This document shows, one piece after another, positions 25,990 to 34,504 of a DNA stretch of 64,000 bases (positions within the stretch are counted from its first letter, which is position 1; every line of letters starts with the position of its first letter). The translations under genes were made by a program, and so were the position numbers. Source of the stretch: Sphingorhabdus sp. (GTDB lineage: Bacteria > Pseudomonadota > Alphaproteobacteria > Sphingomonadales > Sphingomonadaceae); assembly GCA_028279555.1 (NCBI GenBank), contig JANQNO010000010.1:1-64000 (forward strand), given 5' to 3'. The notes beneath the pieces were generated by a model, which ran no database searches, had not been told where the DNA came from, and saw nothing but the letters and a program-made list of their open reading frames with translations.

Positions 25990-26604
25990 GTGAAGCCTGT
26001 ATCGCACATTTCCGGCAAGGCGATCCCCTTTGGCGCGAAGAATATCGACACCGATATCATCATCCCGGCGCGGTGGCTGAAGACCATCAGCCGGGAGGGA
26101 CTCGGCAAAGGCGCATTCGAGAGCATCCGTTCGCAGGATGGCAATATCTTCGACGATCCGCGCTTTTCCGGCGCGCCAATCCTGATTGCCGGCGACAATT
26201 TCGGCTGCGGATCGAGCCGAGAGCATGCCGCTTGGGCGATGGCAGATTTCGGCATTCAGGCGGTGATCGCGCCGAGCTATTCGGATATATTTTCGGGCAA
26301 TGCTTTCAAGAATGGCCTGCTCGCTATCGAACTGCCGCAGGAAGCGATCGACCGGCTGATGCAGGTGGCCGAGGACGCGGCGGACGAAGAGGAACCGGTC
26401 TCCATCGATCTGGAAAGCCAGACCGTCACGACGGTCTTTCAGGACCGCTTTGCATTCGAGATCGACCCTTTCCGCAAGAAATGCCTGCTCGGCGGCCTAG
26501 ACGAAATCGCGATCACGCTGGAAAGCGAAGGCCCGATTGCCGACTATGAGGCAAAGCAGGCAGCAGACAAGCCCTGGCTGGTGCCGAGCTCGGCGATGTC
26601 GTGA
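25990..26604 (+). CDS. leuD: 3-isopropylmalate dehydratase small subunit
   Basis: The 204-residue swivel domain of isopropylmalate isomerase has [19 protein letters not shown] near residue 18, and [17 protein letters not shown], the substrate-binding loop. The C-terminal [15 protein letters not shown] is typical. The start is taken as GTG at 25990; the frame is open further upstream but that part overlaps the small membrane gene. It completes the leucine pathway enzyme with LeuC. Confidence 0.95.
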   Translation: MKPVSHISGKAIPFGAKNIDTDIIIPARWLKTISREGLGKGAFESIRSQDGNIFDDPRFSGAPILIAGDNFGCGSSREHAAWAMADFGIQAVIAPSYSDIFSGNAFKNGLLAIELPQEAIDRLMQVAEDAADEEEPVSIDLESQTVTTVFQDRFAFEIDPFRKKCLLGGLDEIAITLESEGPIADYEAKQAADKPWLVPSSAMS

Positions 26605-26614
26605 TATTTCGGGC

Positions 26615-26637
26615 GCAGGCCAGCATCGCTGGCCTGC
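26615..26637 (+). terminator. Perfect hairpin after leuD
   Basis: GCAGGCCAGC (26615-26624) and GCTGGCCTGC (26628-26637) form a perfect ten-pair stem with a three-base loop, ten bases after the leuD stop. No T-run follows, so it may stabilise the 3' end or act with Rho rather than as a simple intrinsic terminator. Confidence 0.5.
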
Positions 26638-26723
26638 AAGAAAATAAGGAAAGAAGAAGAGAAGATAATTTTGTTAGGTGGCGCATGCCAACGATTGCAT
26701 AACCACTTATTTCTTTTTTCCTT

Positions 26724-26744
26724 GCGTCCGCCATTGGCGGACGC
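26724..26744. repeat. Perfect short hairpin in the leuD-quinone reductase gap
   Basis: GCGTCCGCC-ATT-GGCGGACGC is a perfect nine-pair stem. A T-rich run precedes it on the plus strand (26711-26723), which is the wrong side for a plus-strand terminator. Role unknown; it lies 52 bases before the next ATG. Confidence 0.5.
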
Positions 26745-26795
26745 GCTAAATAATGGCACGCTCAACGAAGATAAACAAATATACGGAGACCTCCT

Positions 26796-27791
26796 ATGCG
26801 CGCATTGCTATCGACCGAAGTCGGCGGACCGGACAGCCTTTCGCTGGGTGAATTGCCTGACCCCGAAGCAAGTGCCGGTCATGTCGTGATTTCGGTCAAG
26901 GCCTGCTCGATCAACTTCCCCGATGTCCTGATCATTCAGGATCTCTACCAGTTCAAACCGCCACGTCCCTTTGCGCCAGGCGGCGAAATATCGGGCGTGG
27001 TCGAGGCGGTTGGAGACGGCGTTGAGGATATCGCGGTCGGCGACCGGGTGCTTGCAGCCTGCGGCAATGGCGGGCTCGCTGAAAAGGTCGCTGTCCCCGC
27101 GCGCGGCGTGTTCAAGATTCCCGACAGCATGCCTTTCGAAGAGGGCGCTAGCCTGCTGATGACCTATGGCACATCAGCCCATGCCCTGCAGGATCGCGGG
27201 CATATGAAGGAGGGCGACAATGTCCTCGTGCTCGGCGGTGCGGGCGGTATCGGCATCAGCGCGATCGAACTTGCCAAGGCCTATGGCGGACGCGTGGTGG
27301 CCGGCGTTTCGAGCGAAGAGAAGGCAGGGGTCGCGCGCGGTGCCGGTGCCGATGACGTCGTCGTCTACCCCCGCCAGCCCTTCGACAAGGAGCAGTCCAA
27401 GGCATTGTCGGGCATGTTCAAACAGGCCGCCGGAGCCGATGGCTTCGACATCGTCTATGACACGGTCGGCGGCGATTATTCCGAACCGGCGATTCGCTCG
27501 ATCGGCTGGGAAGGGCGCTTCCTCGTCGTCGGCTTTCCGGCCGGAATCGCAAAGCTTCCACTCAACCTCACTCTCCTCAAAAGCTGCGATGTGTGCGGCG
27601 TCTTCTGGGGTGCTTTCACGATGCGCGAGCCCGAGCGCAATCGCGCAAATATCGCTGAATTGATGCAGCTCTATGAAGCCGGCAAGATCAAGCCGCGCGT
27701 TACCGCGACCTATAGCCTGGAAGATGGCGGAGAGGCGATCGCACTGCTCGCCGATCGCAAAGCCACCGGCAAGATTGTCGTCACCATGTAG
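26796..27791 (+). CDS. NADPH:quinone oxidoreductase-like (MDR superfamily) enzyme
   Basis: A 331-residue zinc-free medium-chain reductase with the QOR pattern SINFPDVLIIQDLYQFKPPRPFAPGGEISGVVEAVGDGV, the nucleotide fold VLVLGGAGGIGISAIELAKAYGG, and a C-terminal VTATYSLEDGGEAIALLADRKATGKIVV. The structural zinc cysteines are missing, which fits quinone or acryloyl-CoA-type reductases. Substrate unknown. GGAG lies before the ATG. It stands alone between leuD and the DUF1476 gene. Confidence 0.88.
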   Translation: MRALLSTEVGGPDSLSLGELPDPEASAGHVVISVKACSINFPDVLIIQDLYQFKPPRPFAPGGEISGVVEAVGDGVEDIAVGDRVLAACGNGGLAEKVAVPARGVFKIPDSMPFEEGASLLMTYGTSAHALQDRGHMKEGDNVLVLGGAGGIGISAIELAKAYGGRVVAGVSSEEKAGVARGAGADDVVVYPRQPFDKEQSKALSGMFKQAAGADGFDIVYDTVGGDYSEPAIRSIGWEGRFLVVGFPAGIAKLPLNLTLLKSCDVCGVFWGAFTMREPERNRANIAELMQLYEAGKIKPRVTATYSLEDGGEAIALLADRKATGKIVVTM

Positions 27792-27869
27792 ATTCAACTG
27801 CTGGCTTGTTTTGACACGGCCTCGCCCCTAAATAGCGGGAAGCCCATAAGCTCGTTTGAGGAAAGCTGA

Positions 27870-28199
27870 ATGACGACATTCGATGATCGCGAAAACGCGT
27901 TTGAAAATAAATTTGCACGTGACGAGGAATTGCAATTCAAGGTCACCGCGCGCCGCAACAAGCTACTCGGCCATTGGGCTGCAGAGAAAATGGGGCTGAC
28001 CGAAGAAGAAACCGAGGCCTATGGCAAGTCGGTTGTCCAGGCCGATTTCGAGGAATCGGGCGAGGACGATGTGCTCAGGAAAGTGCTGGGCGATTTGACC
28101 ACGGCGGGGGTCGAGGCTGATGAAGCAGCCGTGCGCACCGCGATGGATGATATTATGGTTGAAGCGCGCCGCCAGTTCATCGAAGAAGCGGAGGAATAG
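27870..28199 (+). CDS. DUF1476 protein, ATP synthase zeta subunit-like F1 inhibitor
   Basis: This 109-residue helical protein opens MTTFDDRENAFENKFARDEELQFKV, the hallmark of alphaproteobacterial DUF1476 proteins. The characterised Paracoccus member, the zeta subunit, inhibits reverse ATP hydrolysis by the F1 motor through its N-terminus. The length fits the family. It lies upstream of a BolA gene by ten bases, so they are probably co-transcribed. Inhibitory activity in this species is inferred. Confidence 0.87.
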   Translation: MTTFDDRENAFENKFARDEELQFKVTARRNKLLGHWAAEKMGLTEEETEAYGKSVVQADFEESGEDDVLRKVLGDLTTAGVEADEAAVRTAMDDIMVEARRQFIEEAEE

Positions 28200-28209
28200 A
28201 AATCGCGCG

Positions 28210-28443
28210 ATGCCGATGGCGGCCGAAGATATTGTGCGCCTTATCGAGGAAGGCCTGCCCGGCGCGGAGGTTGAAATGACCGATCTCGCCGGCGACAATG
28301 ACCATTGGGCCGCAAAAGTGATCTGGGAAGGCTTTCGCGAGATGAGCCGGGTGGAGCGCACGCGGAAAGTTTATGCGGCGCTCGGCGGGCGTATGGGCGG
28401 CGAACTGCACGCCTTGCAGCTCACCTGCGCGGTGCCGGAGTAA
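28210..28443 (+). CDS. BolA family protein
   Basis: The 77-residue protein has the BolA core: EDIVRLIEEGLPGAEVEMTDLAGDNDHWAAKVIWEGFREMSRVERTRKVYAAL, with the conserved GDN-H region and HALQL near the C-terminus. BolA proteins bind CGFS monothiol glutaredoxins through a shared 2Fe-2S cluster. The CGFS glutaredoxin gene follows 120 bases later and the suf operon is 1.6 kb downstream. Starts at 28210 or 28216 are both possible. Confidence 0.9.
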   Translation: MPMAAEDIVRLIEEGLPGAEVEMTDLAGDNDHWAAKVIWEGFREMSRVERTRKVYAALGGRMGGELHALQLTCAVPE

Positions 28444-28467
28444 GAAAACAGCGGCTCTTTCGCCGCT

Positions 28468-28490
28468 CGTCCTGAGCCTGTCGAAGGACG
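28468..28490. repeat. Copy of a GAGCCTGTCGAAGG dispersed repeat
   Basis: CGTCCT (28468-28473) and AGGACG (28485-28490) flank the core GAGCCTGTCGA, a core also seen at 33134-33150. It lies between the BolA and glutaredoxin genes. A degenerate inverted partner (TGCTTCGACAGCGACC) follows near 28510-28525. This is the kind of short repeat scattered through proteobacterial intergenic regions. Confidence 0.65.
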
Positions 28491-28563
28491 AAAGGAATTG
28501 GCAGATCGTGCTTCGACAGCGACCCGCCGGGAGCCAGCACGAACGGAGACTAGGAGTTGAATT

Positions 28564-28893
28564 ATGTCCGTAAATAAGAGAATCGACGAGGTCGTAAAGA
28601 AGAATGATGTTGTGCTTTTCATGAAGGGCACACCATTATTCCCGCAATGCGGTTTTTCATCGCGCGCGGTCGCGATTCTCGACCATCTCGGCCTCAAATA
28701 TGAAAGCGTCGATGTGCTCCAGGATATGGAAATCCGGCAGGGCATCAAGGATTATTCCGATTGGCCGACCATACCGCAGCTCTATGTCAAAGGCGAGTTT
28801 CTGGGCGGTAGCGACATCATGATGGAAATGTATGAAGCCGGCGAATTGCAATCACTCGCAGAAGAAAAAGCTCTCACCAAGGCAGAAGCTTAG
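28564..28893 (+). CDS. grxD: Monothiol glutaredoxin, Grx4 type
   Basis: This 109-residue protein has the single-cysteine active site CGFS in FPQCGFSSRAVAILDHLG near residue 29, the WPTIPQLYVKGEFLGGSDIMMEMYEAGEL segment and GSD glutathione site. These proteins carry and deliver 2Fe-2S clusters, often with BolA. Its position after BolA and before suf fits iron-sulphur trafficking. The family assignment is firm; the exact symbol follows E. coli usage. Confidence 0.92.
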   Translation: MSVNKRIDEVVKKNDVVLFMKGTPLFPQCGFSSRAVAILDHLGLKYESVDVLQDMEIRQGIKDYSDWPTIPQLYVKGEFLGGSDIMMEMYEAGELQSLAEEKALTKAEA

Positions 28894-28994
28894 CCAGGGT
28901 CGAATACTGGTTAACCCGGCCCTGACCAAAAGCCCTAATTGTATATTTTCGTCATTTTCCTATGTGGGTTGCCACAAGAGGAATGGGCCAAGCG

Positions 28995-29930
28995 ATGCCG
29001 GATACGAAAATTTCCGATGCCGATCTGGATGAGTGGGCCGATGGCGCGGTCGCGCCGCTCGTCAATCCCGACAAGCTGAATATCGTTCAGTTCGAACCGC
29101 CGCCTCCGCTCGCCGCCTATGTGACGCAGCTCTATTATTTCCGCTGCGAGGAAAGCGAGATCCGGGACATGCAGCCAGCGGCGCTTGGTCATCTGGTGTT
29201 CCGGCTGCGCGGCAACGGAAAGCTGCGCTTTGCCGATGGTCATGTGGACGGAATGCATGCCGCCATGCTGTTTGGCCCTTGCAGCGCGGCAGCCGAGTTT
29301 CGCTTATCCGGCCCTTTTCATAATTTCGGTCTTGCGCTTTCGCCGCTTGGCTTTGTCGCGCTGACCGGCAAGCCCGCTTATAAATATGCCGACCGCCTGA
29401 TCGACGCTGCGGATATATTCGGCAGCGAGATCGACCGGCTCGCGCTCAAGCTGCAGGACGGCGCAGCCAAGAAGCAGATGTCGCCGCTGCAAATGGTCGA
29501 GGCGATCAGCGATTTCCTCTTGCCCCATGCGCGAAGCGTGAAGGAAGAACATATCCGCCTGATTGTCGCGGTAAGCCAGTGGCTTTCGGCCAGTCTCGAT
29601 CCGCAAATCGAGGATTTGCTCGCGGCTCTACCCGACATGTCGCGCAGCAAGATCACCCGGCAGATGCGCCGCTATTATGGCGCAACGCCCAAGCCGCTGA
29701 TGCGCAAATATCGCGCCCTGCGCGCCGCCTCGCATCTGGTCGATCCTGATTGCACGCCAAAATTGCGGCGGGAAATCGAGGCGCTGTTTTTCGATCAGCC
29801 GCATATGATCCGCGAGATTCGCCATTTTACCGGGCGGACACCGAAAGCGCTCGATGGCGACGATGCGCGGATATTGCGGATGTGGCTGTCGAAAGAGAAT
29901 TATCGCAATCTCGACGCCTATCCCGGTTGA
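28995..29930 (+). CDS. AraC-like transcriptional regulator
   Basis: A 311-residue protein with an N-terminal sensing half (FEPPPPLAAYVTQLYYFRCEES...ALGHLVFRLRGNGKL, a DUF6597-like beta region) and a C-terminal AraC-type HTH: LLAALPDMSRSKITRQMRRYYGATPKPLMRKYRALRAASHL, then IREIRHFTGRTPKAL. The second HTH is degenerate. It lies between glutaredoxin and the suf regulator. The start is uncertain: ATG at 28962, 28983 or 28995. AGAGGA at 28977-28982 suits 28995 with long spacing. Target genes unknown. Confidence 0.75.
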   Translation: MPDTKISDADLDEWADGAVAPLVNPDKLNIVQFEPPPPLAAYVTQLYYFRCEESEIRDMQPAALGHLVFRLRGNGKLRFADGHVDGMHAAMLFGPCSAAAEFRLSGPFHNFGLALSPLGFVALTGKPAYKYADRLIDAADIFGSEIDRLALKLQDGAAKKQMSPLQMVEAISDFLLPHARSVKEEHIRLIVAVSQWLSASLDPQIEDLLAALPDMSRSKITRQMRRYYGATPKPLMRKYRALRAASHLVDPDCTPKLRREIEALFFDQPHMIREIRHFTGRTPKALDGDDARILRMWLSKENYRNLDAYPG

Positions 29931-30003
29931 CGACCACCGCAGCCTGCATTGCAATTTTTGCACATGGCGAGCGGTTGATTTTTGCCAGATTCGCCGCCAT
30001 CTG

Positions 30004-30021
30004 TTAATAAGAGTAAATTAA
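30004..30021 (+). promoter_or_regulatory. AT-rich inverted repeat before the suf operon
   Basis: TTAAT (30004-30008) and ATTAA (30017-30021) form an inverted pair with an eight-base spacer, 31 bases before the Rrf2 start. The stretch is distinctly AT-rich relative to its surroundings. It could be the operator through which the Rrf2 protein controls its own operon. The evidence is position and symmetry only. Confidence 0.35.
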
Positions 30022-30051
30022 TCTGATTTTGATTCGCGGGGGTGCCCGAAG

Positions 30052-30461
30052 ATGCGGCTTTCCAATATGGCCGATTATGCAATTGTCGTCATGGGCGCAG
30101 CGGCGCGCCATTGTGGCGGCGCGCGAACATCGGCGACTGCGCTCGCCGAAGAGACCGGCATTGGCCTGCCGACCGTCCAGAAGCTGGTGAGCCTGCTGTC
30201 CAAATCCGGCCTTATCAAATCCTCGCGCGGTGCGGGCGGCGGAATTCAGCTCGCGCGGCCGGCAGCCGCGATCAGCCTTGCCGACATCGTCGAAGCCATC
30301 GAAGGGCCGATTGCGATGACCAATTGCATGAGCGAGACCGGATGCGACTGCGCGTTGGAGCCAGCCTGCAGCGTGAAGCCGCACTGGCACCAGGTCAACA
30401 GCGCGGTGCGCGGTGCTTTGGGCAGCGTATCGCTCGCCAGCCTTGCGCAGGAGCCCGCGCT

Positions 30462-30465
<4 letters not shown>
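30052..30465 (+). CDS. Rrf2-family regulator of the suf operon
   Basis: This 137-residue protein has a winged HTH ([21 protein letters not shown], then [45 protein letters not shown]) and the cysteines [15 protein letters not shown] near residues 92-106, as in iron-sulphur-sensing Rrf2/IscR proteins. It probably senses cluster status and adjusts suf expression. Its stop overlaps the sufB ATG (ATGA), giving translational coupling. Confidence 0.92.
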
Positions 30466-31942
<1,477 letters not shown>

Positions 31943-31943
<1 letters not shown>

Positions 31944-32287
31944 TGGATATCGCGACCATTGCATTGCCTTTCCATCGATATGCTGATGGAAGTCCTGTAT
32001 TCATTGAGACTCCAAACGGATTTGCAGCGGACTTCGGCAAGAAAACTCCAGCAGGCGACCGGGAAAGACAGCGTTACTTCAACTCTTGGCTCCAAAAATT
32101 GGGTGAGCAACTGGGATCAAATCGTATTCCGGTGTTTATCGAATGGGTAACTGGAGAGGTGACAAGAGTGGACAAAGGCTGTGTAGGGCATGCTCTTGCT
32201 GCTGGGCTGATACAAGAGGTGGTTATCGGGCAGGATCGCACCGTAACGCACGTCATATTGAAAGAAACCAATGCTCCAGATAAATAA
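31943..32287 (+). CDS. Unknown protein inserted between sufB and sufC
   Basis: A 114-residue protein starting MDIATIALPFHRYADGSPVFIETPNGFAADF, with a central WLQKLGEQLGSNRIPVFIEWVTGEVTRVDKG and a VTHVILKETNAPDK end. I recognise no domain. Its base composition looks more AT-rich than the flanking suf genes. It overlaps the sufB stop by one base and the sufC start by 17 bases, so it is fully embedded in the operon. Foreign origin or a lineage-specific Suf accessory are both possible. Confidence 0.6.
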
Positions 32288-33098
32288 CCTCCACACCACC
32301 GTAGCCGACAAACCAATCCTCAAGGGGCTGTCGCTCGCCATCAATGCAGGCGAAGTGCATGCGATTATGGGGCCTAACGGCGCGGGCAAGTCAACGCTCG
32401 CATATGCGCTGGGCGGGCGCGATGGTTATGACGTGACCGAGGGTAGTGCGGCTTTCACACCCCCACGTCACTCCCGCGAAGGCGGGAGTCCAGAAGAGGG
32501 AACGGAACTGGATTCCCGCCTGCGCGGGAATGACGAAGAAATAGATTTGCTTCAGTTGGACCCACACGAACGCGCCGCCGCCGGCCTGTTCCTGGGCTTT
32601 CAATATCCAGTCGAGATTCCCGGTGTATCCAACATCCAGTTCCTGCGCGAAGCCGCCAATGCACAGCGCGAAGCGCGCGGCGAGGAGGCCTTGTCAGGCG
32701 GCGAGTTCCTGAAGCTCGCACGCGAAAAGGCCGGGCTGCTAAAAATGGATATGGAGATGCTCAAGCGGCCGGTGAATGTCGGTTTTTCCGGCGGCGAGAA
32801 AAAGCGCAACGAGATGGTGCAGATGGGCATACTGGACCCGCGCCTCGCCATCCTCGACGAGACCGACAGCGGCCTCGATATCGATGCGCTGCGCGTCGTC
32901 GGCGATGGCATCAACAAGATCATGCGCGCGCCCGACAAGGCGGTGCTGCTCATCACCCATTATCAGCGCCTCCTGGAATATGTGCAGCCCGATTATGTGC
33001 ATATTCTTGCAGATGGCCGCATCGTGCGCACCGGCGGGCCGGAGCTTGCCAAGCAGCTCGAAGCCGAAGGCTATGACGCGATCATGGAGGCGGCGTGA
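32271..33098 (+). CDS. sufC: Fe-S cluster assembly ATPase SufC with an in-frame repeat insertion
   Basis: A 275-residue ABC ATPase, about 25 residues longer than usual. Walker A GPNGAGKST is at 34-42, Q-loop Q111 is in GFQYPVEIPGVSN, signature SGGEKKRNE is at 173-181, and Walker B LAILDETDSGLD is near 193-204. Residues about 63-90 (TPPRHSREGGSPEEG then TELDSRLRGNDEE) replace the short loop normally found before DLLQLDPHERA, and they are encoded by a palindromic repeat. All catalytic motifs remain. The insertion lies in the loop between Walker A and the Q-loop, so the protein may still fold. Starts at the ATG overlapping the unknown upstream gene. Confidence 0.93.
   Translation: MLQINNLHTTVADKPILKGLSLAINAGEVHAIMGPNGAGKSTLAYALGGRDGYDVTEGSAAFTPPRHSREGGSPEEGTELDSRLRGNDEEIDLLQLDPHERAAAGLFLGFQYPVEIPGVSNIQFLREAANAQREARGEEALSGGEFLKLAREKAGLLKMDMEMLKRPVNVGFSGGEKKRNEMVQMGILDPRLAILDETDSGLDIDALRVVGDGINKIMRAPDKAVLLITHYQRLLEYVQPDYVHILADGRIVRTGGPELAKQLEAEGYDAIMEAA
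32466..32535. repeat. 70-bp palindromic element inside the sufC coding sequence
   Basis: Inverted ends of 28 bp with three mismatches enclose a 14-base centre. The left end starts CGTCACTCCCGCGAAGGCGG and the right end finishes CGCGGGAATGACG. The ends match the element at 12447-12619. It is read through in frame as part of SufC, resembling the way Rickettsia palindromic elements sit in proteins. Confidence 0.9.
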
Positions 33099-33124
33099 TG
33101 ATGCTCGTTGGCTCCAACTTAATT

Positions 33125-33198
33125 CCGTCAGCCCTGAGCCTGTCGAAGGGCGTTTCTCGAGATGGACAGGCGGGCTTCGACAAGCTCAGCCCTAACGG
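33125..33198. repeat. Inverted repeat pair just before sufD
   Basis: CCGTCAGCCCTGAGCCTGTC at 33125 onwards and, inverted, CCGTTAGGGCTGAGCTTGTC ending at 33198, make an imperfect palindrome of about 74 bases around a short centre. It fills most of the 108-base sufC-sufD gap and ends only eight bases before the sufD ATG, so it overlaps the expected ribosome-binding site, where only a weak GGTG is seen. Confidence 0.8.
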
Positions 33199-33206
33199 TG
33201 TCTACT

Positions 33207-33944
33207 ATGGCTAGCCCCCTCCCCACACGCCGCCCAACGCACAAAGACGAGGCCTGGCGCTATGCCGATCTGAACGCGCTCGAGGCGCTGTGGCCGCTGC
33301 CCGCGCCGGAGGCGATTATGGTGCCTGCTGGTGGCGGCCTGAAGCGCGCCATCGTGCCCGAAGGCGGCGTGACGCAAATCGAATTGACGCTGGGCAAGGG
33401 CGCGCAGGCTTCGCTCCATGTGCTCAATAGCGCGGGCGATTATGGCCGGGTCGAACTTGACGTGAAGCTGCATGAGGCGGCCGACTTTACGCTCGATGCC
33501 GTGCAACTTGCCAGCGAAAGCCAGTCGATGGAAATCGTGACCACCGTCCGCCATCTGGAACCGGGTGCCACCAGCCGCCAGACCATCCGCAATATCGCTT
33601 CGGCCAAGGGTAGCGTCACCTATCTGGGGCAGGTCGCCGTCGCGGAAGGCGCGCAGAAGACCGACAGCGAGCAGGATGTGAAATCGATGCTGCTCGATCG
33701 CACCGCTACCGCCAATGCGAAGCCCGAGCTCGAAATTTTCGCAGACGATGTGCAATGCGCGCATGGCGCGACGGTGGGCGAGCTTGATGCGGGTGCGCTG
33801 TTCTATCTGGCATCGCGCGGCCTGCCGCCGGCGCGCGCCAAGCAGCTGATGCTGCAGGCCTTTGTCGCCGGTGTGTTCGACGAGGCCGAGGAAGCGGAGA
33901 AGCTCGCCGAAGCCGCGCTCTCCAAGCTGGGAGAGATGGTGTGA
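33207..33944 (+). CDS. sufD: Fe-S cluster assembly protein SufD (short form)
   Basis: A 245-residue protein that keeps the SufB/SufD beta-helix core: HLEPGATSRQTIRNIASAKGSVTYLGQVAVAEGAQKTDSEQDVKSMLLDRTATANAKPELEIFADDVQCAHGATVGELD, then LFYLASRGLPPARAKQLMLQAFV. The N-terminal helical part of longer SufD proteins is reduced, as I recall for other sphingomonads. The start at 33207 is chosen by the conserved RRPTHKDEAWRYADL opening. The earlier frame to 33162 translates the adjacent repeat. Confidence 0.92.
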   Translation: MASPLPTRRPTHKDEAWRYADLNALEALWPLPAPEAIMVPAGGGLKRAIVPEGGVTQIELTLGKGAQASLHVLNSAGDYGRVELDVKLHEAADFTLDAVQLASESQSMEIVTTVRHLEPGATSRQTIRNIASAKGSVTYLGQVAVAEGAQKTDSEQDVKSMLLDRTATANAKPELEIFADDVQCAHGATVGELDAGALFYLASRGLPPARAKQLMLQAFVAGVFDEAEEAEKLAEAALSKLGEMV

Positions 33945-34375
33945 GGAAACTCGCATTCCTTCTGCCCGCCTGCGCCATGCTGACCGCATGTCCTCCGCCG
34001 GAGGGTGTTAAAATTGCTGGCCACACGCCTGCCACCATTTACAACTATGATGGCAAGTTCCGGCTGGTCCCCGCGCCAAAGAGACTGTGGGAATCGCCGC
34101 TGGATATTGCCGGACATTTCATGAAGGGCCATCCCGAAAGCGTGGAAGGTAAGCCAGGATTCGAAACGCGCCTTATTGACGAGAATCCGAATGATAATCA
34201 GCTGACCTTGCTGATTACCGCGATGGGCTATCTCGACGACAGCGTGCGCGGCGAGCAATGGCGGATCAAAATCAGCAATGCGGGTAGCGGCTGGGGCGTT
34301 GTCACCGCCGAGAACCGCTTTATGTGCCAGCGCGGGCCAGGTGCAGGCCAGTGGGTGATCGAACCATGTCCGTGA
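33941..34375 (+). CDS. Small lipoprotein inside the suf operon, unknown
   Basis: This 144-residue protein has a lipoprotein signal with lipobox LTAC (LAFLLPACAMLTAC), followed by PPPEGVKIAGHTPATIYNYDGKF. The mature part is a likely small beta domain ending QRGPGAGQWVIEPCP. The start is GTG, overlapping the sufD stop. Its stop overlaps an ATG (34375) that may be the original sufS start. There is no obvious link to cluster assembly. Confidence 0.65.
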   Translation: MRKLAFLLPACAMLTACPPPEGVKIAGHTPATIYNYDGKFRLVPAPKRLWESPLDIAGHFMKGHPESVEGKPGFETRLIDENPNDNQLTLLITAMGYLDDSVRGEQWRIKISNAGSGWGVVTAENRFMCQRGPGAGQWVIEPCP

Positions 34376-34389
34376 TGGAACATACATCT

Positions 34390-34411
34390 CCCCTCCCGCA
34401 GGCGGGAGGGG
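34390..34411. repeat. REP-type palindrome at the expected sufS start
   Basis: CCCCTCCCGC (34390-34399) and GCGGGAGGGG (34402-34411) pair perfectly across a two-base loop. It lies 15 bases after the ATG at 34375 and directly before the region encoding the conserved SufS N-terminus. The palindrome is of a common dispersed type and probably inserted here. Confidence 0.8.
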
Positions 34412-34504
34412 AACAAAAGGCGCGACTTCCCCGGTCTCACGACGGCCGAGGGCGAGCGCTGGCATTATCTCGACACCGCTGCTTCGGCGCAAAAGCCGCA
34501 GGCC

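Noticed and set aside
26711-26744. Hairpin plus T-run as an intrinsic terminator
   Set aside because: The T-run lies before the hairpin on the plus strand and becomes an A-run on the minus strand, so neither strand has the required order.
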